Assembly: GCA_038277395.1 (NCBI GenBank)
Contig: CM076195.1
Coordinates: 21,476,327-21,540,326 of the forward strand
DNA from: Dryocosmus kuriphilus
Taxonomy: Eukaryota; Arthropoda; Insecta; Hymenoptera; Cynipidae
Reading direction: 5' to 3'
Length of the DNA: 64,000 bases
A program made the translations under genes and the position numbers. Shown one piece after another: positions 21,465-32,309 of this stretch; the stretch's first letter is position 1, and every line of letters starts with the position of its first letter. The notes beneath the pieces are model-generated. The model was not told the origin of the DNA, ran no database searches, and saw only the letters and a list, made by a program, of their open reading frames with translations.

Positions 21465-21540
21465 TATGTATGAAGAAAGCATGTGAGATCAAGTTAAGAA
21501 CTTGTATTTTGGTCATTATATAACTTATTGGAATTAAAAG

Positions 21541-22141
21541 AAAGGTAATTCTCAGAGGTAAGTATAAAGTAAAAAAGCTGATTAACTTAATGAATTAAAA
21601 ATAATTATCAAAAATTTAAATAGAGAGAAACAAGAGGCTTCCGTTTCCGGCGCTGATAGTGATGGGACAGTTGTGGGAATTTGAGCGATTGTTTTGGCTT
21701 TGGAGGTGAATAAGGGTTGTGTGGGGTAAAAAAAGGGTTGTGAGTAGAGCTATGGCAGTTGTTATGTGGGAGGAATGTGTGGAAGGGTCGCGGAAGGTGG
21801 AAGAAGGGAAAAAGTGAGAAAAAGTGGTGCATGCTGAAGAGTGAGGTTAGGTTTGAAGTTAGTTACTTAGTTAGTTAGTTAGTTTGGTAGACAGAGAGTA
21901 AGGTAGTGACGTGCTATGAGACTGGGGAGATGGATGGTGAGGTAAGGTCTGGTTATTGATAATTACTGTCTTTTTGTGTGGAAATAGTGCGAAGGATGAA
22001 GCATCGGTGAGGGGAGCGTGGGGAGCGGAGCTAGAGGTTGATAAGTGGCGCGGGAGACCAGTGCATAAGGTAGGAGAATAGCAGGCCACAGGGTAACAGG
22101 CTGATTATGAGGAGACCAAGGCAACGGAACGCTAGAGGGCA
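21541..22141 (+). other. G-rich leader, probably 5' UTR of a LINE
   Basis: From about 21630 the plus strand becomes strongly purine/G-rich and has no good frame. It leads into the ORF1 remnant at 22142 and is likely its 5' UTR. A TTAGTTAGTTAGTTAG run is at 21860-21882. Confidence 0.45.
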
Positions 22142-22800
22142 ATACGTATCCGAAGAAGGGAATTAGAGACTGTGACCCAGTGTGCAATGAATAAAGTGGT
22201 GAGCCGGGTAGGCGGGACTAGTGGGGGCGACGCAGAGAGGTTAGAGTTTGGCAAGTCAATTGGTAAGGTGTTAGAGTCAAGTAAGGCCATGGATAAGGCA
22301 TTAGATAAGACAAAGGACACAATGGAAAATATGTTCCGAGAGTTAGAGTAGGTAGTGAGTAGATGGATAGCGGAAGAGAAGGAACATGGGAGGGGAACAG
22401 AGGGGACAGTCATAAAGATACAAGAGAAATGGGAGAAATGGGAAAAGTGCTGCAAGAAGGAGAAAGAAAAGGTGTGGCAAAAGTTAGAGAGGATGGTGGA
22501 GGGACAGAGAAAGAAGCACGAAGAGGGGAGAAAGGTAATAAGGAAGGTAGAAGAGAGAGTACGTAACTTAGAATGCAGAGCTGAACGTCAAGGGAATCGT
22601 GAGGAAAAATAGGTAGAGGGAGCGTGAAGAGGGAGATGTGAACTTGAGAGAGAAGAATGAGAGAATGAAAAATAGAGTAAGTGGGTTAGAAAGGAAAATG
22701 GAGGGGTTTGAAAGGAAAAAGAAAACGAGAAATGTCGTTATAAAAGGATTGCAAGTAGAAAGCGAAACGGGAAAGAAGGAGGTAGAGGACCAAATTAAAT
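22142..22800 (+). pseudogene. LINE ORF1 fragment: coiled coil plus RRM-like start
   Basis: Plus-strand reading interrupted by stops near 22350 and 22610. Blocks: ETVTQCAMNKVVSRVG, KALDKTKDTMENMFRELE, then a very charged helix (KWEKCCKKEKEKVWQKLERM, KVEERVRNLECRAERQG, LREKNERMKNRVSGLERKME), clearly coiled coil, followed by KKTRNVVIKGLQVESETGKK, the entry strand of the RRM-like domain of L1/I-type ORF1 proteins. The sequence breaks off at 22800 in A-rich DNA. There is no ORF2 here. The family cannot be fixed from this piece. Confidence 0.65.
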
Positions 22801-23510
22801 ATTAAAAAAAGAAAAAAACAAATTCTCTCATTTTTGTTTGTTTACCAAATACCTACAACCATACTAAAACCCACAACCATACTAAAAAAAAGGGTAAAAA
22901 AAGAAAGAAGAAAGAATTGAGAAAGCAACCTCCAAAACCCCTTGATTGGAGATGGTCATTGGAGGTATCTGTTCGTGTTTGATTTTATTTACATATCAGT
23001 ATTCCTTTGGCGAGCAGAGCAACAAATGTCGACAGACTTTAGTTCCACTGGTGGCCAAGGGTGAGATCAAACTAACCTTTTATAATTTTTCCAGCCTTGA
23101 AAAGGGTGCTGAGAGTGCCGAAGCGTCGACTGGCTTTTTTAGTATGGTTGTGGGTATTTTGTAAACAAAGAAAGACAAAAGAATTTAAGTTCTATTTTTT
23201 TATATTTAAATTGGTAAGATAAATTTTTGAATTTTTTAAAAGTATTTTTAAAATTGAGAAAGAAGGGGTTTTGGATGTTGCTTTCTCAATTCTTTCCTCT
23301 TTCTTTCTTTACCTTTTTTTTTAGTATGGTTGTGGGTATTTTGTGAACAAAGAAAGACGAAAGAATTTATTCTTTATTTATTTATTTTTTTTATATTTAA
23401 TTTGTTAAGATAGATTTTCGCATTTCTTTAAACATTTTTTTAAAAACTGAAGAAGAGGTTTTGGAGGTTGCTTTCTAAATTCTTTCCTCTTTCTTTTTTT
23501 ACTTTATTTT
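22801..23510. repeat. Foldback and direct-repeat element
   Basis: 22850-22944 (containing ACCATACTAAAAAAAAGGG and GAGAAAGCAACCTCCAAAACC) is the reverse complement of 23263-23358. In addition 23138-23311 is repeated directly at 23320-23510 (AGTATGGTTGTGGGTATTTT ... GTTTTGGAKGTTGCTTTCT). The central ~200 bp (22946-23137) is unique. It is probably a non-autonomous element with a partly duplicated right end. A 72-codon frame across the centre (22946-23164) has no recognisable domain. Confidence 0.7.
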
Positions 23511-23893
23511 TGTTGTCCAAATATATTGTATTTCTCTCTATTAAAATTTTTAAACTTTCTTGAGCGTTAATTGCTTGCGTGAAATTTGGAAGCGTTTTCA
23601 TCTTATTTTCCTTGTTTACCAAATAATTATCATATATTACCATTTTTAGTGTAGAATATTTAGAGTCAGTTGAAAAATAAAGCATAGATAATGAAAAATG
23701 AAACCACTTGCAGGTAATAAATATTAACTTAACCACAAAGTCCCATACATATATATCCAATATATTTTATCTTTACAAACCTCCAGTTTCTTATAATAAT
23801 TTATTCGCTGTAGAATCGGATTGTCTAATACATTCCATAAGAACTCCTGAAAAACATAATCATTAAATATTTCAAGACTTTATTACATGCCTG
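23511..23893. other. Intergenic stretch, nothing recognised
   Basis: AT-rich sequence between the foldback repeat and the gypsy element. I see no gene, repeat structure or motif worth naming. Confidence 0.5.
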
Positions 23894-24131
23894 TGTTATA
23901 AATAATTCACTCCAGGGTATTTCATACGAGGGTTAATCAAATAATCGTCCAACTCAATTCCTTGTCACAGCCAAGAATCCCACTTTTCTTTATTTTCCAG
24001 AGTTCACACCTCTCATCATTCGTACAATCTCGCGTCTCTCTACTTTCTCTACTCCTCTTCACTCCCTCTTGTTCATCCCTACCATCACAGGCGCGAACCA
24101 TTCAAATGTGGTAACTCCATATTTTCTAACA
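23894..24131 (-). repeat. gypsy LTR (3' LTR of the element)
   Basis: 238 bp. It aligns with 30262-30510 along its length: TTCACTCCAGGG, GGTTAATCAAA, ACAATCTCGCGTCTCTCTAC and CGCGAACCATTCAAATGTGG are shared. Confidence 0.9.
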
Positions 24132-24927
24132 TTCGACCCTCCTGACAAATAATCGACCTCGATTTAGGTTACGAGCTTTACGGGTCATTACCCTAAACAT
24201 TACAATATTTAATTAGAAGAAAAACCTGTCACAAATAATCATTTTCTCTAATTCGTATCCATAACGAAATCTTTGAAACGACCTGGGACTTTTCGAACTC
24301 TTTGATTGGGTGAACGTAAAGGCTCATATTAGCTCGCTTTTCAACATCGAATTCACTGCTAGGGTGCATTTCGGTCAACGACTTTCCGGTCTTTTCACTG
24401 ATTTCGTTATCACTATTCGAGTCGCTATCACTAACTGGGTCCTTGGCTTCGTTTTCCTTATTCTCGCAAGGAATTCAACGCCACACTTTTAATTGGCTAA
24501 CATGTGCAGTGCCTTCAAACATTCTACCATCTGATTCGTTCAATTTACGAATTTTAAAAGTGTCGCTACGTAAAATCCCGACAATAACACACGATTCCCG
24601 GTATCTACTCTGCAATTTGGTCGATTCTCCCGTGCTAACGGGGTTAGATAACAACATACACAATTTCTCCAATATTGTATTTCAAAATTTTAATGAGCTG
24701 TTTATCATATCGTTCTTTGAATTTTGCTTACTCTTTTTCGATATTTTCTCGTAATTCACATTCGAGATCGTTTGGTAATCGGTATGTCTCGGCATTCTCG
24801 GACAAAGTCGTACTAAATCGTCGTCAAATCAGGGAACATATCCATATAACGCCTCAAATGGGATGTTTCTGGTCGTTTTATTAACAGAGGTGTTGAGATT
24901 CCGCTGGATTTGGCCCAAACTCTTATC

Positions 24928-25653
24928 TCAATCACGACCATCATTTTCACACACACTCGCTTGAATCGCTGGGATCAAAGTTTGATTCCACCGTTCTACT
25001 TGGCCATTGGCTTGCGGATGCCTTGACGAATTCAGCACACGTCTAATACCATACAGATTAAAAAATTCGGAGAAATCTTTAGAAGTAAACGCAGTTCCTC
25101 TGTCACTTATCAATTTAGACGGCGCTCCGAATTGTTGTACAAAATCTCCAAGTTTACGAATCGTCATTTTCGCGTCAAACTTTCGATTTGCATACAATTG
25201 ACAAAATTTAGTTAAATTATCGACCAACGCGAACACGTAGTTGTTCTTTCGTGAGCTTGTTACAAATGGTCCTAGGCGATCGACATTTATAACCTCAAAC
25301 GGTCTTTGCCCCGCGGGAATTGGATGTAGTCCACCTGACTGTTTCCCCGCTTTGCTCTTTGCCATTGATCATTGCAAACAAGCTCCGATATGTCTTTTGA
25401 CATATTGCCTCAACTTTGGAAAAAAATAAAATTTCGTGATCCTCGCGACCGTTCTATCTATCCCAGCATGTCCACAAATGTCATGATTTTTTATGACAAT
25501 CGCTTTTCTCATGGCTTGAGGGATTACATACAGTTCTTTTCTTTGTTTTCCGGTTCCCTCCACTTTGTATAAGATACCATCACGCAAAACATAACCTCGA
25601 ATTTCGTTTTTCTCCTGTTCACTACGTCTGTCTACATTTTTCATCAAAATCAA
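24928..25653 (-). pseudogene. gypsy integrase: zinc-binding and catalytic core
   Basis: 25653-25369 holds the N-terminal zinc-binding domain (IKNHDICGHAGIDRT ... VKRHIGACLQ, the HHCC pattern). After a frame break the core at 25365-24928 has PFEVINVDRLGPF (first Asp), LISDRGTAFTSKDF (second Asp) and HPQANGQVERWNQTL (catalytic Glu). All three acidic residues are present. The C-terminal part is lost in stops below 24928. The core inserts the reverse-transcribed DNA into the host chromosome. Confidence 0.82.
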
Positions 25654-25659
25654 AATTTT

Positions 25660-25902
25660 TCATTCAAGAACCGGGTCCGAGCGATAGTATAGCAGAATTT
25701 CGTCCTCAACAACCGTAATATTATAAACTTCATCGATCTCATATTCTAAATTACGATCCCCAATTGGCGCGCGCGATAGCGCATCTACATGTTGAATTCG
25801 CGTTCCCGGCCTATTCTTAATTTCAAAGTCAAATTCCGCAATACTTCCCAACAATCTTGCGATTTGAGGCTGCTTTGCCTTAATTGAGTTCATGTAGATC
25901 AA
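25660..25902 (-). pseudogene. gypsy RNase H, part after the hAT insertion, and linker
   Basis: YMNSIKAKQPQIARLL followed by FDFEIKNRPGTRIQHVDALS is the conserved end of RNase H in Ty3/gypsy elements. The linker to integrase follows, with a stop at 25660. Confidence 0.75.
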
Positions 25903-25906
25903 AGTC

Positions 25907-27527
25907 TAGTGATGGGCGCTGTTCAGCCTGACCGCGGTAAGGTATTACCTGCTCGATAATGACCGGTCATGACCGGTAATGTTGGTAAAGCGCGGTCACG
26001 TCCAAATATCTCCTTTATAAAAGTTTCTTTTTTAAGAAAAAGTAATTTAGGCGTTAGGAGATACATTATGCTAAATTTATACAAAAAGCTTTTCAGTTTT
26101 AACTGTCCATGTTATTATACAATAAATAAAAAAGCAAAAAATCTAAACATAGCAGACGACAGTTTTGACAATCTTGAGGGAATTTCGAGGCATATTTGAA
26201 ATTAATATTTTATATAAATGACAATTTACAATGAAAAAACCAATACATTTATCAAAAAATTTTCTGGAAGTAATTATCTGTAGTGTGTTGAGCCATTTTT
26301 AATAAAATTTAAGTGAAACTCACTGTTTACCGCTAAGATAAGCACTCTTTATTGTAAAGGTTATGCTCGAAAGCATAAATACTGCTTTTCTTCTAAAATG
26401 AAGTAACTTTTTAAAAATGAAGTTTTTATTTATGTTTGAATTTCGATTTATTAGTAATTTGTGTAACTAATTTATTAATTGTTATTAATGAACTTAGCAA
26501 ACTTGCTACCGCTGTTTTATTTATGCCTCCATACAAAAAAGAGAAACATATTAAAAACAGAACGGGTAACGTAGGTGGATTTCATAGAAAAAAATCTGGA
26601 AATTTTTAACAAAAATGCTAATGCATTCAAAAAGAAAGACAAGAATACAATGAGTACGAGTCGAAGCTTTTAAAGAAGAGGATTTTTGCTACTGCTCACG
26701 CTGGCAGTGTGATTCATAAGAAAATAAGTAAAATCTGCAAATATGCTTAATTAATAATGTTTGTGTCTGACTTCAATAAACATTTTCTTTTACATTCCTG
26801 AATTATAATGAAACTAGTTATCTATCTTTTTTTTTAATTTACCTGCAGATTGAAATTTTTCTTTTTATTATTTATTTTGAATTGTTTACAAAGAAAACGT
26901 TAATTTAAAAATGTTGCTTCATGAAAAGACAGCCTCACAGTAAAAAATAATATTAAATAAAAGGTTACTCTTCTTCTCTTTTAAAACATCACCTATACCT
27001 ATACTTAAATTTAAATTATTAAATAAAATTTTTACATATATTACAATAGTTTAAGAAAAAGCAATATATTTTCTTTGAAGCATAACCTATACGTTACAAA
27101 GTACTTATCTTAATGTTTAAGGGTGATATTCATTTAAATTTAACTAAAAGTAAGTCAACACTTACTGAATATTATTTCTGAATGATTATTTAATAAATGC
27201 AATGGTTTTTTGCTATAATTTATCAATTTGTAAAATGTCATTTTCAAATATCCCTCGAAACTCCCGCAAAACTGTCAAAACTGTCGTTTGCTACGCTCAG
27301 TTATTTTGCGTTTTTATTTATTGTATAATAACCTGGATAGTTAAAACTGAAAAACTTTTTGTATAAATTTAGAATAAGGTATTTCTTAACACATAAATGA
27401 TATTTTTCTTAAAAAATAAACTTTTAGAAAGGAGATATTTGGGCGTGACTGCACTTTATCAACTTTACCCGTCATGACCCGTCATATTTGGCCATGACCG
27501 TGAAATACCGAGCAGCGCTCATCACTA
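25907..27527. mobile_element. hAT-type foldback (non-autonomous) element
   Basis: 1,621 bp. Ends TAGTGATGGGCGCTG and inverted TAGTGATGAGCGCTG (14 of 15 match). The 8 bp flanks are TCAAAGTC (25899-25906) and TCAAAGCC (27528-27535), 7 of 8 identical: an 8 bp target duplication, as in hAT. The inverted termini extend about 300 bp on each side (25907-26210, 27230-27527), with shared words AAATATCTCCTTT, TTTATACAAAAAG, ACAATAAATAAAAA and GACAGTTTTGACA. A GACCGGTCATGACCGG palindrome lies near the left end. The central kilobase has no transposase. The gypsy coding sequence is continuous when the element is ignored. Confidence 0.88.
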
Positions 27528-27900
27528 TCAAAGCCTGACAATCGGTACAGATAATAAACTTCAAACCTATAAGGAAAGGTCTTAAACGTTCGACCGCGCA
27601 TGCAATTGCCATTAACTCCAATTTACTCGAATGGTAAAAACTTTCCGCGTCAGAAGTCCGCCGACTTATGCAATACACGGGATGTAACGCGCGATTTGGA
27701 TCCGATTGCAATAAAATTCATGCTAAGCCATCTTTAGATGCCTCGGTGTGTAATTCTGTTATTTCGGCCCGCGGGTTGTAAATAGCCAAAACTGGACTCG
27801 TGATTGAACGTTTTTTTATTTCCCTGACAGAGTTTTCTTGTTCCTCCTCCCATTGAAACGCTACATCTTTACGTAAAACCTTTGATATCGGTGTTGCCAA
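27472..27900 (-). pseudogene. gypsy RNase H, part before the hAT insertion
   Basis: 27900-27718 reads FQWEEEQENSVREIKKRSI and LAIYNPRAEITELHTEASKDG, the RT-RNase H connection. 27711 onward reads HPVYCISRRTSDAESFYHSS, KLELMAIACAVERLRPFLIG and CTDCQAL, typical of gypsy RNase H. The gypsy reading ends at the hAT border (27527). The rest resumes at 25906. Confidence 0.75.
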
Positions 27901-27987
27901 ATGTGCGAACCCTGATACGAATCATCGAAAGAAACTACATAACCCCAAAAATCTTCTAGCTTCATGAACATTCATTGGGCGTCGAAA

Positions 27988-28612
27988 CTATTCAATCGCA
28001 TTTACTTTCGCTTCCCCTGGGCTTATCCCATTCCTGTTGAGAGTAAACCCCAGGTATTCAATTTTGCGCATCTCGAACTTACACTTTTTCAGATTTAAAA
28101 CTAAATCTGCTTTCAATAACAGCTCAAGGACGGCTTTCAACTTTGGTATGAGTTCTCCCCAGGTTCTAGCAAAAATAAACATGCCATCAAAGAATGACGT
28201 CACCACGTCATTACGCAACGGTGCCAAAAATATTTTCATGAGCTTTGCGAAACAATATGGGGCGTTCATTAAACCGAATATAGCTCTATTGAATTCGCCT
28301 GTATCACCAGGAGTTATGAAACCGGACATTTCCCTCACTCTTTCCTTCAAAGGAATTTGTAAATATCTATGGGCTAAGTCCAAGCTAAAAAACAGTTCGG
28401 CACCGCGCATCAAGCTCGATTTTCAATTCTGGTGTTACAGAAGGATCGACTACTATTTCGTTCTCACCGATTGAACGCTTCTGACTCTCAACTTTCATCA
28501 CCTGATTTTCTACTTCAAAATATACATCTCCACACACCTCACCTTTTCTCAAACTTACACTCTCATCGTTCACATTCACATAAGGTGAAATAACTTCTCG
28601 GTTTTCAGTCAA
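27988..28612 (-). pseudogene. gypsy reverse transcriptase, deleted and catalytically altered
   Basis: 28612-28385 carries the RT-proximal segment (EIVVDPSVTPELKIELDA). It then passes after a frame change into the palm at 28413: FFSLDLAHRYLQIPL, EFNRAIFGLMNAPYCFAKLM, then SFFDGMFIFAR where a Y-x-D-D box should be, then LNLKKCKFEMRKIEYLGFTL. Two things are odd. About 100 residues of the fingers are missing between the two parts, and the second catalytic aspartate is replaced (FDG). The RT cannot be active. Confidence 0.8.
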
Positions 28613-28769
28613 AGTTTCAACGAAATTAATTGACCTTGGTTCAAAGGGCCGTTTTCTCGGACAATCAGTCTTTCTAAAGAGGTTTCTTTGTTAGCCAAAA
28701 ATTCCTCCGTAATGAGGTCACGATTCCCGAATTTCAAACTTGATCCCATTTTAAAATACACGATCTCGA

Positions 28770-29102
28770 TCAACTCGGTGAACCGATCAGTATTTTGTAT
28801 GGTTGGAGGTCGTCTGGTACAATACGAAAACGAACATTTTTGGCTTCTGCCTCATTAATTTTCAAATCGACAAATGCAACTCCCGGAGATTTTACCACGT
28901 TTTCCGTTTTTCCAAAACCGCACAGTTGAGCATTATCGTAAACGATTTTAAAACCTCCGCGAATAACCGTAGTTGCCGTCATTGTGCATTCAGCACTTCC
29001 GGTATCGATAAAAGCGAGAGCTGATTCCCCGTTGATCAAAACATTTTTAATAGATTTTTCTTTAGAATTCGCAAAAACAACTGACATGACCGTACTGTCC
29101 AT
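28770..29102 (-). pseudogene. gypsy aspartic protease
   Basis: 110-codon frame with the retropepsin signature ALAFIDTGSAECTM (catalytic D-T-G) around residue 30, and the later hydrophobic strand YKILIGSPS near the end. The length and motif match the single-domain protease of Ty3/gypsy elements. It lies between the Gag knuckle and RT, as expected. Confidence 0.78.
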
Positions 29103-29176
29103 TTCCGCGTCGTTAGCCTTTGTTTTGTTACAAAATTTCGACCGACGCTTTTACATCGGAAACACGTTAAATCACT

Positions 29177-30181
29177 TCAATTAGCAACATTTTGTTTAGA
29201 CTTAGTTCCACCCTCTCGCTCGTGGACCACGGCGGCATATTCTCGTCGCTCCGCTAACACCACTTCTTGGTTCTTGATGGCCCAAAGAATCTCATTCGTT
29301 GACCTTACAGTTTCGTTCATTATCCCAGCTGTCAAATCACGGCATCGGAAACTGGCAGCAACTCTGACTTGAAACTCGTCGACTGCCATGTTGAGGGCTT
29401 TAGAAAGACGTACTTTATGGAAAAAGTATTCTTCGACTGTTTCATTTTCTCGTTGTCGTCGCTTGATCATCTCTTGATACTTCTCGGTGATTCTTTTTTC
29501 CCGGAAAAAAGTCTCCTTAAAAGCAGGTTTGGAAGGCTCCCCAGTCGCGAGATCGTTTGGGTCGGGACAAGAAACAATTTTTGGTGCCCCTTTTAAAATG
29601 GCGGCGCACCGATTCTAACCTTACCGCGAGACTCCATTGACGTAACGTTCCCACTGAGTTCAAATGAGTGATCTACGTTTTCGCGGAAGCGGGTCCTCGG
29701 TACCGTCAAAATCTTCAATATTTTGCGTCAGATCAGGAAGCACATGGCAGAATGTCGGGGGTCTCCCCGATATGGGTTGTCCGCCGTCGTGATATTCACG
29801 AGTAGGCGCGACAACGCTCCGAGTACAGCTTGCACTGCAGCGTCTGGCGATTGATTTGTGGGATAACCTTCCCCGACGCTCAACACTTTATCTCCCTCAC
29901 CCGTATTCACCACCGATTTACTTTTCAGCGAGACATCATCACGTCCCTCGCCTTACAAAACTTGTAGGCGCTCGTCTGCGTAATACATTTGCAATTTCAC
30001 TACCGCTGATTCCGTTTCGAGACTCGCGTAAGTAGCCTCCAAAGCTAGCATCTGCCGATTCGGCATGCAAGCGCGCACTTCCCTTGATCACTTCGAATAA
30101 CTCACGATCCGAATCTCCCTCGGAACCTCCCATCTCTACTCGTTTTTTTTTTAATGTCCGATTTTCGTTTCCGAAAAACAC
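29177..30181 (-). pseudogene. gypsy Gag remnants
   Basis: Three frames cover the gag region: 30181-29939 (starts MFFGNENRTLKKKRVEMGG, possibly the true Gag start), 29913-29728, and 29470-29177. The last one (KRRQRENETVEEYFFHKVRL, then a helical region ending KSKQNVAN) looks like the C-terminal part of the Gag capsid. Immediately downstream a half zinc knuckle CFRCKSVGR is readable at about 29140-29165. The frames are separated by stops, so no full Gag exists. Confidence 0.65.
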
Positions 30182-30261
30182 ATCTCATTGACTCCCTATC
30201 GAACGCGCCACCTTTTCATCCCGTACGAGTCACTTTTTGGAAACATCACACTTCTAAATTC

Positions 30262-30510
30262 TGTTATAAGTAATTCACTCCAGGGTGTTTCACACTAGGG
30301 TTAATCAAACAATCGCTCAACTAAATTCCTTGTTGCGGCCAAGAATCTCGCTTTTTTTTTATTTTTCCAAAGTTTACACCTCTCTTTACTCGTACAATCT
30401 CGCGTCTCTCTACTTACTCTACTCATCCTCTCTCCCTCTGCTCTCCCTCTGCGCATGCGAGCTGCATGCGCGCGAACCATTCAAATGTGGTAACTCCTTA
30501 TTTTATAACA
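30262..30510 (-). repeat. gypsy LTR (5' LTR of the element)
   Basis: 249 bp, collinear with the other LTR but clearly diverged, so the insertion is old. Promoter and polyadenylation signals would be here; none is distinct enough to name. Confidence 0.9.
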
Positions 30511-30594
30511 CCTATTTGAAGTCTCGAAGCTATAGTTGTCAATTTTTCTCAACTCGAAGCTCCAAATGCCTTCAAAGTCAAAATCGAAACCAAA

Positions 30595-31065
30595 TTGCCA
30601 ACGCGTCTCGTCGCGTCGAATCTCGTCAAGCAATTCATATATTTAGAATCGTTCATGTTCGTGCATTTTCGGCTTTACAAAAAGCGGCGAACAGGGACAA
30701 TACACGGGCAGACGAATTTGCATGTATTAATTACATGCAATACTCCGATCTACTCTACCTGCATGAGGGAATTGTTAAACTGCAGTCTTGTTTTACCGCT
30801 CATGGCAGCAGCGTGGACGGCGCTGCATTTTAGTTCACAAAAGCAAGGTTCGCCAGGCCGCGCTGCGGAAAGTCAATCTAAATCAAATACACGAGTGAGC
30901 AATCTCCCCCCTCATCTCTGGTATAGGGTTCGGACTATAACAGATAGATTTCCCCTAGTAGGTTATGATATGTGTCTTTTGGAAGGCGTTTTCCCTAAGC
31001 TTGCATTTCCGAGCGTAAGACCACCGTACAGACATGATACAATCCGCATAGCCACCAAATGCTGA
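30595..31065 (+). CDS. Unrecognised 156-codon open frame
   Basis: One of the longest plus-strand frames in the window that does not overlap an identified transposon. It starts MPTRLVASNLVKQFIYLESF and ends RPPYRHDTIRIATKC. There is a basic, arginine/serine-rich middle, no signal peptide, no membrane segment and no motif I know. It lies just right of the gypsy 5' LTR in a locally GC-richer stretch. It could be chance, an exon of something, or decayed transposon DNA. Confidence 0.2.
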   Translation: MPTRLVASNLVKQFIYLESFMFVHFRLYKKRRTGTIHGQTNLHVLITCNTPIYSTCMRELLNCSLVLPLMAAAWTALHFSSQKQGSPGRAAESQSKSNTRVSNLPPHLWYRVRTITDRFPLVGYDMCLLEGVFPKLAFPSVRPPYRHDTIRIATKC

Positions 31066-32184
31066 CTTGAAAATTGTCATATAAGTGTACTTAATTATAT
31101 ATTATACTTCTTATTTTGTTGATAACTTTGTTGATGATCAAAATTCTTTTAAATATTGATTTACGTTTACTTCATCTATTTGGTTCTTTCACTAATCTGG
31201 AAATATCTAGGCCTGATTGAGTAGGATGTTTAAATATTGTATGTGGTTAATTTATTTATTAATCACTTTTAATGAATAAATAAATTAAGCCTTTGGTTAT
31301 AAATTTCGTTACCTCTTTTATTTGTATTATAATCATTTATTAGATACAGTTTGTTCATTAACCATAAAAATCTGTGTCTCTTCACACTGCAGAAAAATAA
31401 CATGTAAAATTTACTGATCAAGAAATGTAGAGTGTTTTATGTAACAGTAAAGACTGTTGCTCATGTGGGGGAGAAAATGTCAAATTTACTTAGCGTTTCG
31501 TAAATATTACGATAAAATTACAAGTAAAAAACTCTCATTCTCTAACTAACAGTACTTGAAACAGCCGGAAATGCACAATTTTCTGAACAGAGATTACAAT
31601 AGTGATGCAGTTGACACTAAAGATGGATCGGTACATTTTACCATTTCGACTGGCTTGCTTAACATGGGCGGCTTGTGCCCAAAGTCCTAGTTACATTAAC
31701 CCCTCCGTGCGAAACTACGTGGAATGAATTCATGGCACAATCTGTTGATTGCATCACCCAATAAAACATTCGTTTCTGAAGTATCTACTGTAGTCAACAC
31801 GTCACTTCTTTCCACCAATTAATGAAGGGGTTTGTTAATTGACAACTCCTTCTTGTATACCCTATTAGAAGTCTCTAGAATGTCAGGGTCACGCCATAAT
31901 TTGTTAAACAAATTACCAAAAATGTCACCCTTGTCAAGAACCTGAGCCGATAGAAATATTTTTCTGTCGTGTTCAGTTTCAGACGTTTAAAATAACATGA
32001 TTTATAAAATACAGGTCTGTGTATTTATTAGTTTGCTCTGGACCCAAAAATTATGTAGAAGTTTTTGTGTTTAGTCTTTGGCAGCGAATAATAATAATAA
32101 TAACACTATAAAATAAAAATCGAGCTTTGTCTTCAAGTTAACACTTTTTGAAAAAGGGAAAAAACAATCTTTAGTTGTTCAAAG
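31066..32184. other. Intergenic stretch, nothing recognised
   Basis: AT-rich. A short (AAT)n run is at 32086-32101. I found no coding traces or clear repeats. Confidence 0.5.
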
Positions 32185-32309
32185 GATAACCTTTTTTGTC
32201 AATTAGGGTCTACCTTTAATCAAAATATGCCTATAATCTTTCTTAAATTATGTCAGACGCTTCGACCTCGGATAGAGGTCCTCTTTAGTGCCAAGAAAAA
32301 ATATATATA

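Larger units (their letters stand above)
17755..21540. repeat. Right arm of the very large inverted repeat, with two insertions
   Basis: Reverse complement of the left arm (13236-14192), expanded by a HARBI1-like transposon (17991-19965) and a mariner (20645-21464). Between insertions the arm order is preserved: GCGCCAAATTC...CCACCTCTTGGGTGG, C tract, TATATACACAATAAATAA, CTCAAGCGTGAGTAGTAC and GCATTTTAAGACACC, then after the mariner CATGTGAGATCAAG and TTATTGGAATTAAAAG. Confidence 0.83.
23894..30510 (-). mobile_element. Ty3/gypsy LTR retrotransposon, minus strand, decayed
   Basis: Both LTRs are present (23894-24131 and 30262-30510), beginning TGTTATAA and ending TAACA. Flanks are CCTG on the left and CCTA on the right, a near 4 bp target duplication. 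Gag, protease, RT, RNase H and integrase lie in that order on the minus strand, the Ty3/gypsy order (integrase last). No env-like frame is seen after integrase. A hAT-type foldback element (25907-27527) splits the RNase H region. Frameshifts, an RT deletion and a lost RT aspartate make it inactive. Confidence 0.9.

Noticed and set aside
21608..22455. Minus-strand frames rich in Pro/Ser/His at 21.6-22.5 kb
   Set aside because: They are shadows of a purine-rich plus strand that holds the LINE ORF1 remnant.
24310..24884. Plus-strand frames opposite the gypsy 3' part
   Set aside because: They lie antisense to the integrase C-terminal and 3' region and show no domain.
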